NCBI GenBank assembly: GCA_963842575.1
Contig: CAWJGS010000004.1
Location: 310,001 to 374,000 of the forward strand
Origin: JACDER01 sp963842575
GTDB lineage: Bacteria; Actinomycetota; Thermoleophilia; Gaiellales; Gaiellaceae
DNA length: 64,000 nucleotides
Reading direction: 5' to 3'
Each line of letters starts with the position of its first letter. Position 1 is the first letter of the stretch. Of this stretch, positions 36,985-46,723 are shown piece by piece. The translations under genes were made by a program, and so were the position numbers. Under the pieces are notes generated by a model that searched no databases, was not told the DNA's origin, and saw only the letters and a program-made list of their open reading frames with translations.

Positions 36985-39900
36985 CCGAGCAGCAGGTCGC
37001 CGCCCCGCCGAGCCCGTACAAGGGCCTGGCGGCATTCGAGGACTCGTCGGTCGACGCGCTCTTCTTCTTCGGCCGGGAGCGGGAGCGGGAGATCGTCGCG
37101 GCGAACCTGCTGGCCTACCGGCTGACGGTCCTCTACGGCGCGAGCGGGGTCGGCAAGAGCTCGCTGCTCCAGGCGGGCGTCGCTCACGGCTTGCGCCGCC
37201 AGGGGGAGGCGGTCGTCGTCTTCAGGTCGTGGAGCGGCGATCCCGTCACGAGCCTCGTCGACGAGGTCCGGGAGACGCTCCGTGCCTCGTTCCCGGACGC
37301 CGTCGTCGACGACTCGGAGGATGGCCTCGCGGCGTCGCTCGCGGCCTGGGCGACCGCGCTCGACCGCGATCTCTACCTCATCCTCGACCAGCTCGACGAG
37401 TACTTCCTCTACCACGAGGACGACGACGGCTTCGCCGCAGACCTCGCGGAGGTGGCGACGCGTCCCGGGCTGCGCGCCAACGTCCTCCTCTCGATCCGCG
37501 ACGACATGCTCTCCCAGCTCGATCGGTTCAAGGCGCTGATCCCGAACCTGCTGTCGAACTACCTGCGCCTCGACCATCTCGACCGGCGCTCCGCCCGGGA
37601 GGCCATCGTCGGCCCGCTCGACCGTTACAACGCGCTCGTTCCGCCGGACGAGCGCGTGACGGCCGAGCCGGAGCTCGTCGAGGCAGTCCTGGACGGGAGC
37701 GGATCCGACGGTCGGATCGAGGCGCCGTACCTCCAGCTGGTCATGCAGCGGCTCTGGGAGGAAGAGCATCGCCGTGGCTCGCGGACGCTCACGCTCGACA
37801 CGCTCGAACGTCTCGGCGGGGCCGGGGAGATCGTCAGGGCTCATCTGGACGACGCCCTCGAGAGTCTCTCGCCGCGCGACCGCGACCTCGCCGCGAAGCT
37901 CTTCAACCATCTCGTCACGCCCTCGGGCACGAAGATCGCACACGGCATCGGCGATCTCGCGAAGTACGCGGCGGTGAACGAAGGCGAGGTCGCGCCCGTC
38001 CTCGCTGCGCTTGTGGACGAGCGGATCGTGCGACCGGTCACGCCACGCGGGCAGCCGGACGGGGGGCAGTACGAGATCTTCCACGACGTTCTGGCCGAGC
38101 CCGTGGTCGCCTGGCGCGCGCGGCACGAGGCCGAGCGCGAGCTCGCGACCGAGCGTGAGGCTGCGAAGCGGCGCCATCGCCGCATGCTTGCTGTGCTTGT
38201 GGCTTCGCTCGTTGCGCTGGCGGCAATGGCGGCGGTGACGATCGATGCCTTAACCGATCGTCATGAGGCGGTTGCGAAGGCTCATCAGGCCGAGGAAGCG
38301 ACGAACAATTTCAAGAAGAAGGCGGCCGATTTTGCCGTACTACTGAAACATTCGCAGATACAGAGAAAGGCCCTTAAGAAAGAGACGAAGATCGCCACCC
38401 AGCAGAAGAACGCGGCGAACGAGCAGAAGAAGATCGCCACCCAGCAGAAGAACGCGGCGAACGAGCAGAAGAAGATCGCCACCCAGCAGAAGAACGCGGC
38501 GAACGAGCAGAAGAAGATCGCCACCCAGCAGAAGAACGCGGCGAACGAGCAGAAGAAGATCGCCACCCAGCAGAAGAACGCGGCGAACGAGCAGAAGAAG
38601 ATCGCCACCCAGCAGAAGAACGCGGCGAACGAGCAGAAGAAGATCGCCACCCAGCAGAAGAACGCGGCGGTCGAGCAGAAGAACATCTCGCCCGGAGCCA
38701 GCGTGACCGCGCGAAAGCTCGCGAATTGACTGCCGAAGCACTCAATGCTCTCGACTCAGATCCGAAGAGCAGCGTTCAACAGGCGATTCGAGCTTCGGAG
38801 CTCGCGCGGGCGCCTGATCTGAAACGCGAAATCGAAGAAGCCCTCCGCAAGGCGCTCCTTGCCATGAACATGCGTGCTGTGCTGGACGCAGGGGGCGGGC
38901 GCGTCACGGCTGCCGGGTACAGGGACGACGGCAAGCGCCTTCTAGCGCTCGTCGCCGGGCAGAAGCAGGCACGCGTGTACAGCGTAGGAACGCGTAAGCC
39001 GATTCGAACAATCCAACCGAGTTCGCCGATCGTCGCCGCCGACCTCAGCCCTGACGGAAGCCTGCTCGCGATCGGCATGGTAGACGGCACGGCGCGCATA
39101 TGGAATGTCAAGACCGGCAAACCGATTCGCCCAGGCCCGCCGGTGCATCAGGGCGCCGTTACGACCGTTTCATTCTCCGACGACGGCAACCGACTCCTCA
39201 CGAGCGACGATCACACGGTTCGGCTGTGGGACGTCATCACCGGAATGGCGGGGCCCCTTGTTCAAATACCCGGCAAATGTCGTTGGTGCCTGGCTGAGCA
39301 GGGATGGCCGCCACCTGATCACCTTGACGAAAGCTCCTGTGTGTCGCCTCATCGATCTCGAGAGTGGGCGCGTCGACATACTCGCGCACGGCAGAGGCGT
39401 CAACAGCGCAGCGTTCAGTCCGGACGGCAAGCTCGCCGCCACCGCCGGCGGCGACAACACCACTCGCCTATGGAACGTCGCGACCGCCGAACTCATCAAA
39501 CAGTTCGGAGGCCATGTAAATCCGGTCGTGGCGGTGTCGTTCGATCCGAGCAGCACGCGCCGGTTCACGAGCGAGGACGGACAGGCACGCGTCTGGGACA
39601 CCGATGCGCTGACTCTGATCACCCAATTCGCCCCCCACAACGATGTCGTTACGGGCGCGTCGTTCAGCCCGGATGCGGATGGCGCCTGGGTGAGTTTCGA
39701 CGAGTGCAGACCGCACGGCGCGGGTCTGGGGCACGACCAGCGCCAGGCAGGACGCGATCATGCTCGGGCGTGACATAACCTTCACGACGGCCGAGTTCTC
39801 TCCCGACGGCGAGACGGTCCTGACCGGAGGCGACGATGGGAAAGCACGCCTCTGGTCCGCTCACACCGAGCAACCTCTCCTCAAGGTACTTGGCCGGCAT

Positions 39901-40965
39901 TCGGGGAACGAGGGCGTATCGAAAGCGTCCTATAGCTCCGACGGGCGACTCGAGATCAGTGCAGGAAAGGATGGAACGGCGAGGATCTGGCGGCGCAACG
40001 GCCAAGCGGTCGCGACGCTCCCTCACAAAGGGCCCGTGAACGATGCGGTCATCGACGGAGACACGGCGGTGACGGCGAGCGACGACGGAACGGCGGGAAT
40101 TTGGCGAGCCAGCGACGGCCAGCCACTCCGGACTCTCAGGCACGGCGCTCCGATCAACGCGCTGGCGGTCAGCAAGGGCGTCGAGATGATCGCAACGGGG
40201 GGAGATGACGATAAAACACGTCTCTGGTCACGGAATGGTCTCCTGCTCGTGACTCTGCCGCAGGGAAGTCCGGTGACGAGCGTTGACTTCGGACGCCGCG
40301 ACACGATGCTCGTAACCGCCGGCGAGGACGGAACGGCCAAGATATGGAAAGTGCCTGAGGGAACGCTCTGGCGCACGCTCTTCCTTGACAAGACCGGCCG
40401 CGAAGGGCACAGCGACGCCATCGTGCAAGCGATGTTCAGTCCGAACGGCCGTTGGGTCGCAACCGCAAGCCGCGATGAGACGGCCCGGTTCTGGGATGCA
40501 ACGACGGGCAAGCAGCGAGCCGTCCTCAAGGGGGATAACACCCCGATGACGTCGCTCGATTTCAACACATCCGGAAGCCTGCTCGTGACCACGACCCGGG
40601 GCGGCGAGACGTCGATCTGGCGGACGCGGACAAAGGAACTCAAGCTCCTCCACGAGCCGCTCAAGCAACATCATGCCGTCTCCGACGCTGACTTCAGCTC
40701 AGACGGCCGCTGGCTGGTCACGGCCGGCGCTCCTCTGGCTCATGTCTGGAACGTCAGGACGGGTAAACAGCTCTTCTCCCCACGCGGCCACGTGGGGCGC
40801 GTTGCAAGCGTTGCCTTCTCACCGAAAGGCTGGCGCATCCTGACCGCCGGCGCTGACCGCAAAGATCGGACCGTTCGCACGTTTAGTTGCGAGGTCTGCG
40901 TCAAGCTGCCCGGGCTCGTCGCTCTCGGCAAGAAGCGGCTCGATCACCTTCGGCCATGGAAGTAA
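36981..40965 (+). CDS. Membrane-anchored STAND (nSTAND1-type) NTPase with coiled coil and WD40 propeller, frameshifted
   Basis: About 1,327 residues. The N-terminus SPYKGLAAFEDSSVDALFFF and FGREREREIVAANL is the usual lead-in of nSTAND1 NTPases. Walker A is LYGASGVGKSSLLQAGVAHG (about 52), Walker B LYLILDQLDEYFLYHE (about 130), followed by a winged helix (IFHDVLAEPVVAWR). A helix (MLAVLVASLVALAAMAAVTI, about 402-421) could anchor it in the membrane, leaving a 100-residue coiled coil and 12-14 WD40 blades (AADLSPDGSLLAIGMVDGTA; GTARIWNVKTGKPI) on the far side. Frame breaks near 38718, 39275 and 39690. Related proteins sense a ligand through WD40 and oligomerise on ATP. The partner is the upstream SIR2 fusion. 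Confidence 0.75.
38388..38681 (+). repeat. Seven copies of a 42-bp tandem repeat coding a 14-residue coiled-coil unit
   Basis: Each unit encodes KIATQQKNAANEQK, two heptads with Ile/Ala in core positions. The seven copies are identical except for one Asn-to-Val change and nearby bases in the last. They form a continuous helix of about 98 residues between the membrane segment and the WD40 domain. DNA identity implies recent expansion or homogenisation. Confidence 0.9.
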
Positions 40966-41010
40966 GCACCTTCCGCGCGGACTAGCCGAACCCAGTAGCG
41001 CCCCGCTCCG

Positions 41011-41065
41011 GTTAGCGGCCGGTTAGGTCGCGGTGACTCGAGTGATTTGAGCTCGGCCCGACCGT
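41011..41065 (+). promoter_or_regulatory. SARP-type site S5 with distant -10-like element
   Basis: GTTAGCG (41011-41017) and GTTAGGT (41022-41028) are 11 bp apart. GACCGT (41060-41065) ends six bases before the ATG at 41072. The hexamer sits about 23 bases further downstream than in S1, S2, S4 and S7, close to two 11-bp turns. Confidence 0.6.
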
Positions 41066-41071
41066 CGGGCC

Positions 41072-42402
41072 ATGACTACTTCACGCGGTACCTCACATAC
41101 GCGGCGGATTCGCCGCGGCTCGATCTTCCTCATCCTTGCCGGACTCTCGGCTCTCGTGGTCGGCCTCATTGGCGCGCCGGCGCCTCGTTCCATCGATCCC
41201 GAGGAGCTCGAAGCGCGAGCCCCGACGCCGATCGAGCTCCAGCCCGGCGTCGAGGCCGCCTTTGCCCGCGAGAGCTATGCGCCGGGCGACTCGGCCATCC
41301 TCGTCGTGTCCAGCAAGGCACGAAACCTCCGGATGCAGGTGCTGCACGCGGGCCCCGAACACACGAGCACGTACGGCTACAACGAGATGCGGGGTGTCCC
41401 AGTGACCGGTCTTCGGCAGATCGGGCACTCGCTTGGTCGCCGCCGAATCTCCGTCAGGATCGGGAACTGGCCCTCCGGCCTGTATTTCGCGCGAGTGAAG
41501 TCCGCGAAGGGGTTGTTGGGCTTCGCGCCGTTCGTACTCCGGCCGAGACGGCTCGGGGAGCACAACGTCGCCGTCGTGCTGCCGACGATGACCTGGCAGG
41601 CCTACAACATCCGCGACGACGACGGGGACGGCAAGGGCGACAGCTGGTACGCCACGTGGGGATACCGAACGGCGCGGCTGGGACGCCCGTTCCTCAACCG
41701 CGGCGTGCCCTACTGCTTCCGGCTATTCGACCTGCAATTCCTGCACTGGCTCGCGTGGACGGGGCGGGACGTCGATTACCTGTCGGACGCCGACCTCGAT
41801 CGGACGCGCAATGCCACGGCGCTCGCTCGTGCATATGACCTGATCGTCTTCCCCGGTCATCACGAGTACGTGACGCCGCACGAGTTCGACCTAATCCAGC
41901 ACTACCGCGATCTCGGCGGGAACCTCGCGTTCCTGTCCGCCAACAACTTCTTCTGGCGAACGGTCAAGCACGGCAACGTCATGGAGCGGACGCGGCAGTG
42001 GCGTGACCTCGGGCGTCCCGAAGCTGCATTCATCGGCACGCAGTACCTCGCGAACGACGGCGGCAGACACCAGGCGCCGTGGATCGTGCGACACGCTGAG
42101 GCAACGCCCTGGTTCTACAACGGCACCGGGCTGCGCAACGGTTCCCGCTTCGCCTGGGGCGGGATCGAGATCGACAAGACAGCTTCGAGCTCTCCAAGGG
42201 CGTGAAGGTGCTGGCCGAGCTCCCGAACCTGTTCGGGCGCGGATTCACGGGCCAGATGACCTACTACGAGACCCCGGCTGGCGCGAGGGTGTTCGCAGCA
42301 GGCGCTTTCACGCTTGCGGGGATGGCCGAGGGCCCGGTCGTCGGACGCTTGCTGTCGAACCTGTGGGACCGGCTGGCGGACGGCGGCGAGACGGGGCGGT
42401 GA
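41072..42402 (+). CDS. Secreted protein with N,N-dimethylformamidase beta-subunit-like domain
   Basis: About 443 residues. A Tat-like basic stretch (SHTRRIRRGSI) and a hydrophobic helix (FLILAGLSALVVGLIGAPAP) form the N-terminus. The body has a beta-sandwich (ESYAPGDSAILVVSSKARNL) and a large domain with PTMTWQAYNIRDDDGDGKGD, YDLIVFPGHHEYVTPHEFDL and GGNLAFLSANNFFWRTV, like the C-terminal domain of N,N-dimethylformamidase large subunit, which has a glutamine-amidotransferase-like fold. No DMFase small subunit is nearby, so the substrate is unknown. One base seems missing near 42178; the C-terminal 65 residues (LAELPNLFGRGFTGQMTYYE) continue in another frame. The first 18 codons are almost identical to those of the M23 gene downstream. 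Confidence 0.65.
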
Positions 42403-42460
42403 CGAGATGTTTGGCGCGCCACACGCCGGATCGGCCGCCGCCCGAACACGGCTCTTTCCG

Positions 42461-42514
42461 GTTAGCGCCTCGTTAGGCCGCCGTGACCGGCCTATTGGGG
42501 CTGCCGCCGACGGT
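42461..42514 (+). promoter_or_regulatory. SARP-type site S6 with distant -10-like element
   Basis: GTTAGCG (42461-42467) and GTTAGGC (42472-42478) are 11 bp apart; GACGGT (42509-42514) ends six bases before the ATG at 42521. Layout and sequence closely follow site S5, 1,450 bp upstream. Confidence 0.6.
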
Positions 42515-42520
42515 CAGGCC

Positions 42521-43568
42521 ATGACTACTTCACGCAGAACCTCACATACGCGGCGGATTCGCCGCGGCCCGATCGTCTCGATTCTTCTCGCAGTCGTCGC
42601 CGGCCTCTGCCTCACGGCGGCGAAGCCCCGCCGAACAGGCGCGCGCGGCGCGCGCGAGCGGCAGCTACGGCTGGCCGGTCAAGCCGTTCAACAGCCAGCA
42701 CCCGATCAGGGGCTACTTCGGCGACCCGCGAACGGTCTTCACGGGTCGGCCGACGTTCCGCAACCTGCTCAGCGGCAACGGCGCGTTCAGCTTCCATTTC
42801 GGCGTCGACATCTGCGCCGAGGACGGAACGGCCGTGTACGCGGTTCGCTCCGGTACGGCGCACGTCGCCAACCACGAGACCGTCGGCGTCTCGTACGGAG
42901 GACGGATCGGCGATGCAGTACTGGCATGTCGTCCCGCCGTGCGCACCGGCGGGCAGTCGTCGCCTACCAGACGGTGATCGGCCACGTCACCAAGGCCGCA
43001 CATCACGTCCACTTGACCGAGCTCGCGAACGGCCGAGCTGTGAATCCGCTCGCTCCGGGGACATCTCACCCCGTACGACGACCACAGGAAGCCCGCAGTA
43101 TCCGCGATCACGGTTCGTAGCGACCCGGCCGGTCAAGAGATCCCACCCGAATTCGTGACCGGCCGCGTCCACTTCATCGCCGACGCGTACGACCTGCCCG
43201 CGATGCCCGTCCTCGCGCCGGCTCGCTGGCGCGGACTGCCGGTCGCTCCCGCACTGGTGCGGTGGCGCATCGAGCGCGTGAAGACCGGAAAGGTCGTCGT
43301 CTCGGAGCGGACCGCGTTCGACGTGCGCTCGACGCTCCCGTCGAATGACGCCTTCTGGACGTACTACGCGCGTGGATCGCACCAGAACATGCTGCAGTTC
43401 ACGACTCGCCGCTACTGGCAGCAGCCGGGCAAGTACCTGTTTCGGCTCAACCGACGTGCGTTCGACACTCGGCGTCTCCACGACGGCCTGTACTGGGTCG
43501 TGGTCACCGTGAGCGATACGCAGGGAAACAGCTCCTTCTCGAGGCAGCTCATCACCGTCTACAACTGA
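42521..43568 (+). CDS. Secreted M23-family peptidase-like protein, frameshifted
   Basis: The N-terminus SHTRRIRRGPI plus a hydrophobic helix repeats that of the preceding secreted protein. After a frame change the body reads SYGWPVKPFNSQHPIRGYFG and FSFHFGVDICAEDGTAVYAV, whose HxGxD supplies two zinc ligands, and AAHHVHLTELANGRAVNP supplies the HxH pair. This fits a LytM/M23 endopeptidase that cuts peptidoglycan cross-bridges. The C-terminal 130 residues (WRIERVKTGKVVVSERTAF, YWVVVTVSDTQGNSSFSRQL) are a beta-sandwich of unknown role. Frame breaks near 42640, 42935 and 43065. Envelope remodelling is inferred. Confidence 0.6.
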
Positions 43569-43571
43569 CCG

Positions 43572-44837
43572 TTAGCTCTTCGCAGCCAGGCCGTACAGCG
43601 TGGTGAAGCCCATCAGGTAGACACGGCGTCCGTCCGAGACGACGGGGCTGTATTCGCCGTCCGGGAACGACCAGACGAACCTGCCGGTGCGGGCGTCGAC
43701 CGCGTAGCTGTGCCGGGCCTCCGGATCGGACTCGTACTGCGAGCACGAGCCGCAGGTCGAGAAGTAGACGAGCCCGTCCAGAACGGTCGGAGCTCCCGAG
43801 ATCGGGTGGCCGACGTCCCGCGACCAGCGGCGTGAGCCCGTCTGGGCGTCGAACGCGTAGAAGCTGTGGTCGTAGGAGCCGACGTAGACGGTGTTGCCCC
43901 AGACCGCCGCGGCGGCGTAGACGAAGCTGCCGGTCGGGGCCGACCAAGCTAGCCGACCGTCGTCGACGTCATACGCGTAGATGACGCCGTTCGTCGCACC
44001 GGCGTACACCTTCCCGTAGGCAACCGCCGGGGTTGCGTAGAAGTTCCCGCCCTCCGAGGACCAGCGCAGCGCGCCAGTCCGCGCGTCGAGCGCATACATC
44101 CGGTCGTCGTACGAGCCCACGTACAGCGTCGCGTGCGCCAATGCAGGCCCGGCCTTGACGCGATCACCGGTCGGGAAGCGCCAGCGAACGCGCCCCGTCG
44201 CGCGTCGAGCGCATAGACGTGGCGATCCCACGAGCCGACGTACACCGTCCGCCGCACGACGAGCGGCGACGATTCGACGACGCCGACCGAGGCACGCCAG
44301 CGAATTCGCCCAGAAGCCGAGTCGAGCGCGACCACGGCCTCCACCACCGTCCGCCGGTGCAGGGCTGCGTGCCCATGAGCGCGACGTAGACGATCCTGCC
44401 CGAGACCGCCGGAGACGCAGCGATGCAGCGCCCGAAGCCGCGCTGCCAGAGAATCCGTCCGTTCTCGGCATCCATCGCGAGGACACGACCGCCGTGCGTC
44501 CCGATGTACAGCCGGCCGCGTGCGACCACCGGCGGGAACTCGAAGAAGGTCGGGTCGTGCACGGCCCACAAGCGTCTGAACGGCGGACGCAACTTCGACG
44601 CCGGGGCAACATGCGTCCGCTTCGAATCGAAGCCATACGTGTTCCAGTCGACCCCGGGCTCGGTGGGCTCGCGGACGGGAGGCTTCGGCTCTTCGGCGCC
44701 GGCACGTGGGGCCGCCTCGGAGGCTGTGACTCGTGGCGGGCAGTCGTCCCGCTGAGGAGAAGGATCGCGGCCGCCGTGCCTGCCGCGACGAGGCCAAGCG
44801 CGAGTGCCGAACCGGCCACCCTCCGCGAGATTCCCAT
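43572..44837 (-). CDS. PQQ-type (BamB-like) beta-propeller membrane-anchored protein, frameshifted
   Basis: About 420 residues. One N-terminal helix (AGSALALGLVAAGTAAAILLLSG) anchors or exports it. The body has seven or eight propeller blades: YIGTHGGRVLAMDAENGRIL, TLYVGSYDDRMYALDARTGA, VYAGATNGVIYAYDVDDGRL and NTVYVGSYDHSFYAFDAQTG, typical PQQ-like repeats (AxDxxTGxxxW). Four cysteines near the end (TCGSC, Cys in propeller loop) may form a disulfide. No PQQ dehydrogenase active site is visible, so a scaffold role like BamB is more likely. Breaks near 44710, 44360 and 44190. The ATG at 44837 was chosen as closest to the signal helix; an ATG 11 codons upstream is possible. Confidence 0.65.
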   Translation of the reverse strand: MGISRRVAGSALALGLVAAGTAAAILLLSGTTARHESQPPRRPHVPAPKSRSLPSASPPSPGSTGTRMASIRSGRMLPRRRSCVRRSDACGPCTTRPSSSSRRWSHAAGCTSGRTAVVSSRWMPRTDGFSGSAASGAASLRLRRSRAGSSTSRSWARSPAPADGGGGRGRARLGFWANSLACLGRRRRIVAARRAADGVRRLVGSPRLCARRATGRVRWRFPTGDRVKAGPALAHATLYVGSYDDRMYALDARTGALRWSSEGGNFYATPAVAYGKVYAGATNGVIYAYDVDDGRLAWSAPTGSFVYAAAAVWGNTVYVGSYDHSFYAFDAQTGSRRWSRDVGHPISGAPTVLDGLVYFSTCGSCSQYESDPEARHSYAVDARTGRFVWSFPDGEYSPVVSDGRRVYLMGFTTLYGLAAKS

Positions 44838-44898
44838 CGACGGGAGTGTAGGGAGGAAGCTCGACAGCACGAAGAGGCCGCGAGAGCGGCCTCTTCGC

Positions 44899-46561
44899 TC
44901 AATTCGGGCCTCGGCTGACGTAGAGCCTGACCGGTGACTTTGACGGGAGTCGGGTTCGTGGCATGGGATCCTGTCCCACGACCAAGCCCTTCTTCACGCT
45001 CGAACGGACTCGCGTCACCTTTCCGGCAGCGCAGTCTTCTTGCCGAAGGCTCGCTTTCGCCGTGCGGAGCGGCAGCTCCTGCACATAGGGGACGATGCAC
45101 AGAATCCCCGGCCCGTTGTAGCGAGCGAGCCAGGCCCTCTGCCCGGTCGCGCTGTCGTAGGCGAGCGTGGCGTAGTCCGTACGGGTCGTCTTACCGAAGC
45201 TGTAACCCGTGACGAAGACGCGGGTCCCGTCGGGATTCACACCGACCGATCCTCCCCAGTCGTTGTCCCGCGCCGGTCCGTCATAACGCCTGACCCAGAG
45301 CTCCTTCCCACTCTCGGCGTCGTAAGCGACGGTTGCGTAGTCCTGGGTATAGCCGCGCTGGCGGTTCTCGCTCTCGCCGTTGACGAAGACGCGCGTCCCG
45401 TCCGGGCTCAGGGCCAGCGAATGGGACCACTCGTACCCTTTCGCCGGTCCGTCATACCGCGCTACCCACAGCCTCGCACCCGTCAACGTGTTGTAAGCGA
45501 TGGTCACGTAGTCGCCACCGGCCTCGCCGGAGTCGGTGAAGCCGGTCGCGAAGAGCTTCGTCCCGTCGAGACCTACCCTGAGGGAGGAAACACGGGCATC
45601 GGTTTCTTCCGCGCCGCTGTAGCGGTCGAGCCAGAGCTGCGACCCCGTCACCGCGTCATACGCGATCACGACCGCGTCCTCATTGCCGGTCGCGTCCTCG
45701 CTGTAGCCGCTGACGAACACCTTCGTCCCGGCGACGCTCACCGCCAGTGATGTCGCCTCGTCGAAGCTGTGCGCCCGTCCGTCGTAGCGAGTGACCCATC
45801 GCTGCGCGCCGGTCGATGCGTTGTAGGCGATCACGACGTAATCGAACTCGGTATCGCGCCCTGCGCTACCGCCGCTCACGAACACCGTCGACCCGTCAGG
45901 GCTGGCCGCAAGCGAAGCCCACTCCTCGGTGTTGTGGCCGCCGTCGTAGCGAGCCACCCAAAGGCGCTTTCCCGTTGCAGCGTCGTAGGCAATGGTGGCG
46001 TAGTCGTAGCCGGTCGCCTTCCCGCCCCAGCTCGAGCCCGTCACGAACACTCTTGCCGGACTTCCAGCCGACCACGATTCTCTCCCCGCCGTCGGCTCCA
46101 CTCTTCGGGCCGTCGTAGCGGGCCGTCCACAGCCGCTTTCCGGTCGACGCGTTGTACGCGAACGTGCCGAAGTCATAACCGCTCTTCTTGCCGACGGTAC
46201 CGCCGGTCACATAGACCATCGTGCCGTCGCCGCTGACCCGGAGTGCCTCTCCACCGTCGTCCCGGCTTGCCGGACCGTCGTAGCGCGCGATCCACAGCTT
46301 CTTCCCGGTCGCGGCCTGGTACGCGATGGTCGCGTAGTCCAGGTTGGTCCGAAGACCGCCGTCACTGTCGCCCGTCACGAACACTTTCGTTCCATCGGGG
46401 CTGATCGCCAGCGAGTGGGGCAGATCGTGGCCGTTGCCGGCCCTGCGTGCCAGCGAGGCGCCCGAGCTGGCGCCGACGGTGTCGAGGACGATCGTCGCGG
46501 CAAGAACCAGGATGACTCCGAGACGGCCGAGCCTTATCGATTGGCGGATTCCGAGTGACAT
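44899..46561 (-). CDS. Secreted beta-propeller with C-terminal PASTA domain, frameshifted once
   Basis: About 553 residues. A signal peptide (RLGRLGVILVLAATIVLDTV) is followed by about seven repeats of some 55-60 residues: SLAISPDGTKVFVTGDSDGG, YATIAYDAATGKRLWVARYD, SLALSPDGTRVFVNGESENR. Each joins a D-x-Y-x-T-x-A-Y strand to an SPDGT turn. A PASTA domain closes the protein (CIVPYVQELPLRTAKASLRQ; GLVVGQDPMPRTRLPSKSPV). The break is near 46085. Propeller plus PASTA suggests an extracellular protein held on peptidoglycan. The ATG at 46561 lies seven bases after the GAACCT element of site S7, supporting the start. Confidence 0.7.
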
Positions 46562-46568
46562 CGAGCGG

Positions 46569-46600
46569 AGGTTCACAGGCCGGCCTAACGGGCCGCTAAC
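46569..46600 (-). promoter_or_regulatory. SARP-type site S7 with -10-like element
   Basis: Minus strand: GTTAGCG (46594-46600) and GTTAGGC (46583-46589), 11 bp apart, then GAACCT (46569-46574) eight bases later, and ATG at 46561 after seven more. It faces site S4 across a 40-bp gap. Confidence 0.65.
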
Positions 46601-46641
46601 ACGGCTCCGAGTTCCCTCGAGCTCGGAGCCGGTGGCACCGG

Positions 46642-46673
46642 GTTAGAGACCTGTTAGCGACGGCTGCGACTGT
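46642..46673 (+). promoter_or_regulatory. SARP-type site S4 with -10-like element
   Basis: GTTAGAG (46642-46648) and GTTAGCG (46653-46659) are 11 bp apart; GACTGT (46668-46673) begins eight bases after the second and ends seven bases before an ATG at 46681. That ATG opens a nine-codon ORF, 13 bases before the ATG of the acyltransferase gene, so it may be a short upstream ORF of a leaderless mRNA. Confidence 0.6.
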
Positions 46674-46723
46674 CGCGGACATGCAGCCAACTCGCCCATT
46701 CGCTCTCTAGTGAGGACTGCTCG

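Noticed and set aside
38388..38681. CRISPR-like array of 42-bp repeats
   Set aside because: There are no spacers between repeats, the unit is a multiple of three and is translated as a continuous coiled coil.
36981..40965. STAND-WD40 gene as a known Avs or Nhi defence gene
   Set aside because: The domain order (nSTAND1, membrane helix, coiled coil, WD40) has no nuclease or TPR target-binding domain of those families, so no defence symbol was given.
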